The notes beneath the pieces were generated by a model that saw only the letters and a program-made list of their open reading frames with translations, was not told where the DNA came from and ran no database searches. DNA of 64,000 bases from Marisa cornuarietis (Eukaryota; Mollusca; Gastropoda; Architaenioglossa; Ampullariidae): positions 630,501 to 694,500 of the forward strand of contig SMMW01000502.1 of the NCBI GenBank assembly GCA_004794655.1. The letters are read 5' to 3'. Shown here piece after piece: positions 59,581 to 64,000 of this stretch (positions within the stretch are counted from its first letter, which is position 1; each line of letters opens with the position of its first letter). The translations under genes and the position numbers were made by a program.

Positions 59581-59749
59581 ATAATTAAAAGTCTTGCTCC
59601 TTCACACCTGTCGCCAGGTGTCTGATAGTTTCAAAGACTACTGTACTCTTTAGACTAATGTCGTCTGTATCACTGGCCACTCTCTAAGTTCTAGGTATCT
59701 TCACGGATAGTACTGAGCACTTGTAACTTTAAGTTGACCGCTGTGTCAG

Positions 59750-59802
59750 ACAAGCGGGTAGCCGCCTGCAGGTGTGCGGTCTGTGGTGGAGGAACATGTC
59801 AG
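59750..59802 (+). CDS. Ig-receptor gene, candidate exon 5 (Cys-rich juxtamembrane)
   Basis: The acceptor CTGTGTCAG gives a phase-1 start that continues the frame after the membrane span with HKRVAACRCAVCGGGTCQ: a basic stop-transfer sequence followed by a Cys cluster that could be palmitoylated or bind metal. It exits in phase 0 at TGTCAG/GTAGAC. The phase fit and the basic residues straight after the helix are in favour; the short length and the moderate donor are against. Confidence 0.4.
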
Positions 59803-59867
59803 GTAGACTCGCCGCCTTCAGCCAACTGTATAGTGAGAGCAATGACACGTAGCCTTACCTGGGAGCG

Positions 59868-60020
59868 GGGCAGGGCGGGGTATGGGTGGGTAAGACGGGG
59901 TATGATGGGGCATAGACTGGGGTATGGTGGGGTATGACTGGGTATGGTGGGGTATGACGGGGTATGACGGGGTATGGCGGAGTATGACTGGGTATGGTGG
60001 GGTATGACGGGGTAGGACAA
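59868..60020. repeat. G-rich minisatellite, about 10-bp unit
   Basis: Copies of GGGGTATGACGGGGTATG and GGGTATGGTGG on the plus strand. Repeated runs of three to four G at short spacing could form G-quadruplexes in DNA or in nascent RNA of the intron. Confidence 0.9.
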
Positions 60021-60168
60021 CCACCCATCACGGCGCGGCGCGAACGCTTCCTCGGATCGCGAAGACAAAATGGCCGGTCACTTCGCGGCGAGAAAATGGC
60101 ATTTCGCCTGCTTTTGATAGCAATTAATACTCGGGTCTACTTCCTGAAGTCAAACATCACCTCCTCAG

Positions 60169-60254
60169 AGTGCAGGAGGGGGGTACATGGTGGAAGAAAC
60201 AACGGATGGCCAGGATCTCGGGCTGACAGTCGCTGGTGTCACACGTGATACAGT
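60169..60254 (+). CDS. Ig-receptor gene, candidate exon 6 (cytoplasmic tail)
   Basis: After acceptor ACCTCCTCAG, a phase-0 frame matching candidate exon 5 reads SAGGGYMVEETTDGQDLGLT, then VAGVTRDTV. The donor CAGT/GTAAGT is a strong consensus; if it is not used, the next codon is TAA (60256-60258), giving a C-terminus of TRDTV. The peptide is acidic with one tyrosine in a YMVE setting, plausible as a signalling tail but not a standard ITIM or ITAM. Whether the gene ends here or continues is open. Confidence 0.38.
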
Positions 60255-60329
60255 GTAAGTAAACGACCAGGTGTTAGTCTATGTTACCACAACTTACACT
60301 GGCTTCCGGTGATTGTCAGCAAATATATT

Positions 60330-60722
60330 GTTGTCATTGTCACAATTATACAATTATACAATTATACAATAATAACGATTGTCACAATTATACAATAATA
60401 ACGATTGTCACAATTATACAATTATATAATGTGATTGTCACAATTATACAATTATATAATGTGATTGTCACAATTATACAATTATACAATTATACAATAA
60501 TAACGATTGTCACAATTATACAATAATAACGATTGTCACAATTATACAATTATATAATGTGATTGTCACAATTATACAATTATACAATAATAACGATTGT
60601 CACAATTATACAATTATATAATGTGATTGTCACAATTATACAATTATACAATAATAACGATTGTCACAATTATACAATAATAACGATTGTCACAATTATA
60701 CAATTATATAATGTGATTGTCA
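60330..60722. repeat. Minisatellite, TTGTCACAATTATACAATTA core
   Basis: About 14 units mixing TTGTCACAATTATACAATTA with AATAATAACGA or TATAATGTGA steps. Rich in short palindromes (AATTATACAATTATA). Confidence 0.95.
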
Positions 60723-60952
60723 GCACCGACACTGAGATATCATGATTGTCGGAAATAATGCTGACGTGTAGTCATTGTCGTCAATAATACCGATGTGTTG
60801 TGATCGTCTCCTGCCACTGCACGCTATGATGACCATACTACCACCACAACAACCACCACCGCCGTCCCGTCTGTCTGTTGTCATCTCTGCCCTCCACACC
60901 CGTTACCAAGGTAAAATATCTTCTCTTGCTGTACGTGTCTTTGTTATCAGGT
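60723..60952. other. Unique DNA
   Basis: A donor-like site (ACCAAG/GTAAAA) ends an open stretch at 60910 that includes a Gln/Pro-rich segment, but no acceptor joins it in phase to candidate exon 6, so I do not call an exon. Confidence 0.4.
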
Positions 60953-60985
60953 AATCCCTAACCCTAACCCTAACCCTAGCCCTGA
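60953..60985. repeat. Short interstitial telomere-like repeat
   Basis: About four tandem CCCTAA units with a final CCCTAG and CCCTGA, flanked by unique DNA. TTAGGG is the standard telomeric repeat of molluscs and vertebrates. Confidence 0.85.
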
Positions 60986-61114
60986 CTCTCCCCTACCTGA
61001 CGGTCTCTATGTTGTCGTTAAACACTTCACCGACTGCTTCAAGAAACAGTTGTAATCAACATCGTTATCGTTGTCAGATAATAACAGCGTAATAATCATG
61101 GCACACGTACGGTG

Positions 61115-62022
61115 CGCCTCATACTCACACACACACTCACTCTCTCTCACACACACACTCACACACACACACTCACACACACTCACTCACACTCTCTCTC
61201 ACACACTCACACACACTCACTCACACACACTCTCTCACACACTCACACACACACTCACACACACTCACTCACACTCTCTCTCACACACTCACACTCACTC
61301 TCTCACACTCACACTCTCTCACTCTCACACACACACTCACTCTCTCTCACACACACACTCACACACACACACTCACACACACACTCACTCACACTCTCTC
61401 TCACACACTCACACACACTCACTCACACACACTCTCTCACACACTCACACACACACTCACACACACTCACTCACACTCTCTCTCACACACTCACACTCAC
61501 TCTCTCTCACTCACACTCTCTCACACTCACACACACACTCACTCTCTCTCACACACACACACTCACACTCTCTCACACACACACTCACTCACACACACTC
61601 ACACTCTCTCTCTCACACACTCACTCCCTCTCACACACACTCACACTCTCTCACACACACTCACACATACACTCTCACACACACACACTCACACTCTCTC
61701 TCTCACACACACACTCACTCTCTCACACACACACACTCACACACACACACACACACACACTCTCACACACACTCTCTCTCACACACACACTCACTCTCTC
61801 ACACACACACACTCACTCTCACACACACACACACTCACTCTCTCACACACACACACTCACACTCTCTCACACACACACTCACTCTCTCACACACACACTC
61901 ACTCTCTCACACACACACACACTCACTCTCTCAGACACACACTCACACTCTCTCTCACACACACACTCACACTCTCACACACACACTCACTCTCTCACAC
62001 ACACACTCACACTCTCTCACTG
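61115..62022. repeat. CA/CTCT simple repeat, 0.9 kb
   Basis: CACACACTCACTCTCTCTCA and variants with block-level duplication. The strand is pure pyrimidine in places and alternating elsewhere, so H-DNA or Z-DNA is possible. The Ser/His/Thr open frames are artefacts. Confidence 0.96.
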
Positions 62023-63470
62023 TTGTTTATTATTATCAGTGATTGTTATCTTCATTATCATCAGTGATTGCTGTCTTCTCTGTTATCACATCGTCGTTGC
62101 AGGCAGTGTTTATTGTCCGGACTGTTGTTTTCATTATCAGCAATGATCTTGTTATCACACGTGATGTTGCACATAACAACACTGACATGTGCCGATGTAC
62201 ACACACGCTAACAAACTGTTAACATGGCGGCCAGACCTCAACACAAGTCAACTCACGAGTCAACTCACAAAACTCACAAACACCATGACGACGTGTGGGC
62301 AACGACATCAACAGAAAGGTCAACGACAACCAGAGACATTGATTGATTGATTGATTCATTGATTGATTGTCAGCTTCAGGCGGGAGAGGACAACTGAAAT
62401 ACACCCACACCAGGAGAACATTGCCACACCCACAAGCCACCCGACATCTCAGCACCGGGTGCATGTGGAAAATGTCACGTGGTAGACGGCAAGAAGTCAG
62501 CGACTCTTACTGCCTACCCCTCGGCTGTACTTGATGATGTCTATGATTGGATGATTTTCACCTGATAGTCTAAAGCATGGAAAGTCTGGCTACAACGGCG
62601 AGTTTTCCATTGTATCGTCGTCGTCATCATCATTGTCATCATCATCCTCATCATCATCATCATTGATGTTGTTTTTGCTGTTGTTGTGTAGGTAGTTGAT
62701 ATCAAACGTATTTGTATCTGCCATTTTGTAATCATTGGCGACGACATGTTGAGGACTTTATAAAGTTGTCGAGAGACTAGCGATAAGCTCCATGAATGTG
62801 TTTTTTTTTCATCCGAGTCTCGATCCTAGCAGGTCAAGACACTTTAATTCACTGCAAATAATGGAGTGTAAATAAGTATAAATAAGTATATAAGAAGTAT
62901 AAATAAGTATAAGAAATATAAGTAAGTATAACAAGTATAAATAACTAAAGCCACTTTGCCACAGGCTCGTGTTTAACAAATAAAAGAGTTGCTCTCTATA
63001 GATGATGTAGAGGATGTTATCATGAACTGTCAGTTGTATTTTATTATTAGCTCAGCCATTAAGAAAGGTTGGCAGTAACCCGGGTGTTGACAACAAAAGC
63101 TGTTCAGTCTTGTTATGGGTATTTGACGATTTCCGCTGACACTCACTGGTGGAAACAATCAGCAATCATGGAGACAATAACTTGACTGAAGATTGTCTTT
63201 GACTACCGAGATTATTGTAGCACCTGTTTGTCTGACTGGATGTTTGTAGCACGTGACATGCACTCCTTGTTCACTAACTGTCGAGGTTTTTATTTAAAAT
63301 CTCATGTGATGTAGCACACTACAGACAGTGAATGACCCCACATTGGACACGAGTAAACAACTGTTGATTTTGATAAATATCATTATGTAATATCAGTTTT
63401 CCTGTATTGTTAGCGGTGTGCCTGTGTAACTACACCAACTCTGTATTTCCTGTTTAGTTTATATTTGTGC
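62023..63470. other. Mostly unique DNA with small simple repeats
   Basis: Contains (GATT)n at 62338-62369, a (TCA)n-like tract at 62626-62664 and a TAAGTATAAA repeat at 62868-62945. An acceptor-like TCGTCGTTGCAG at 62101 precedes short open frames that end in stops within about 40 codons and are not joined to any gene. No coding region is supported. Confidence 0.45.
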
Positions 63471-63472
63471 TC

Positions 63473-63499
63473 TGTGTGTGTGTGTGTGTGTGTGTGCGC

Positions 63500-63540
<41 letters not shown>

Positions 63541-63661
63541 GTAGACCGGTGATAGCTACATTTGATTTTTGCTGAGGCGCTGTATAAATCCAATTATTTA
63601 TATTTTGCTATGCAATGTGTTTTCAAGCTTGTGCATGTGTGTTTGTGTCTTTGTGTGTGTG

Positions 63662-63724
<63 letters not shown>
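63473..63724. repeat. Two (TG)n tracts around a LINE/SINE-tail-like scrap
   Basis: TG runs at 63473-63537 and 63653-63724. Between them GAGGCGCTGTATAAATCC followed by AATTATTTATATT resembles the GCGCTATAAAT end of CR1-like LINEs or their SINEs. Confidence 0.8.
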
Positions 63725-63725
<1 letters not shown>

Positions 63726-64000
63726 CATGACTGTACATCTGATGTCAACCATAGAAAGATGCTTGGTCGTCTATATTTATGTCAAGCGCCGTGAGTCCGG
63801 CTGATGAGGGAGGAAGTCGGTGTATAAATGTTCTTCTTGTTAAGTAGGATGAACTTACAGAAAATATTTAATTGCATGGCGACAGGAAGTTTTGATACTG
63901 CGAGAAATATTAGCAGAGCGGGAATGAGCTTATCAGTGAATCGTTAAATGTTTGAAGCACAGAGAGAGAGAGAGAGACACACACACACACACACAAATTC
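63725..64000. other. Unique DNA to the window end
   Basis: AAGCGCCGTGAGTCCGGCTG and GTGTATAAATG (63783-63829) again resemble a decayed LINE/SINE 3' end. A GA then CA microsatellite (63961-63994) closes the window. Confidence 0.45.

Noticed and set aside
60780..60910. Proline/glutamine-rich exon ending at ACCAAG/GTAAAA
   Set aside because: Only one acceptor (GTGTAG) keeps the frame, its phase does not match candidate exon 6, and the pyrimidine tract is poor.
62102..62220. Terminal exon after TCGTCGTTGCAG
   Set aside because: Good acceptor, but the frames end quickly and no upstream exon fits with a sensible peptide.
1..64000. CRISPR-like arrays
   Set aside because: The direct repeats are contiguous tandem units without unique spacers of constant length, and the window is eukaryotic.

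Overview
The window is animal nuclear DNA, probably from a lophotrochozoan and perhaps a gastropod mollusc; the species cannot be told from sequence alone. The reasons are phase-matched GT-AG introns, several LINE families, a tRNA-derived SINE, a hAT-transposon relic and a solo LTR. Tandem repeats are very abundant: adding up the array intervals listed here, more than half of the 64 kb is minisatellite or microsatellite. Many long open frames are only repeat units that lack stop codons and are not annotated as genes.

Two spliced genes can be assembled by matching reading frame and splice phase. On the minus strand, five exons between 31354 and 16123 join with phases 0, 2, 2 and 1 into a 686-residue C-terminal part of a protein. 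It carries a PD-(D/E)XK/NERD-like nuclease domain (GDFD...EVK) followed by a superfamily-1 helicase-type ATPase (Walker A GPPGTGKS, Walker B IIDEAG, C-terminal VHGLE and MSR motifs). On the plus strand, four phase-1 exons between 48651 and 58088 encode a type I membrane protein: signal peptide, one immunoglobulin-like domain, a short linker and a transmembrane helix. Two weaker tail exons follow at 59750 and 60169. The two genes are divergently arranged, about 17 kb apart.

Layout: 1-9020, three large minisatellites and a LINE scrap. 9021-11100, mostly unique DNA with two weak orphan exon candidates. 11100-16122, minisatellites around about 2.8 kb of unique DNA. 16123-31354, the nuclease-helicase gene, whose introns hold minisatellites, a 1332-bp solo LTR with target duplication, a broken hAT transposase and an I-type LINE inserted into a satellite. 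31360-48650, a partial exon duplication, several minisatellites, a Rex1/Babar-like LINE meeting a second LINE tail to tail, a 5.6-kb array with a 1403-bp higher-order duplication, a SINE and another LINE tail. 48651-60258, the Ig-receptor gene, with introns almost filled by minisatellites. 60330-64000, simple repeats, a short telomere-like tract and unique DNA.

The most interesting points are the nuclease-helicase architecture, which resembles nucleic-acid defence enzymes; the way minisatellites near that gene seem to have grown from its own exon ends, including a 41-bp array that multiplies a splice donor; and the single-Ig receptor. The two genes are both candidates for immunity roles by inference only. 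No promoter, polyadenylation site, rRNA gene, intact tRNA gene or CRISPR array could be supported.
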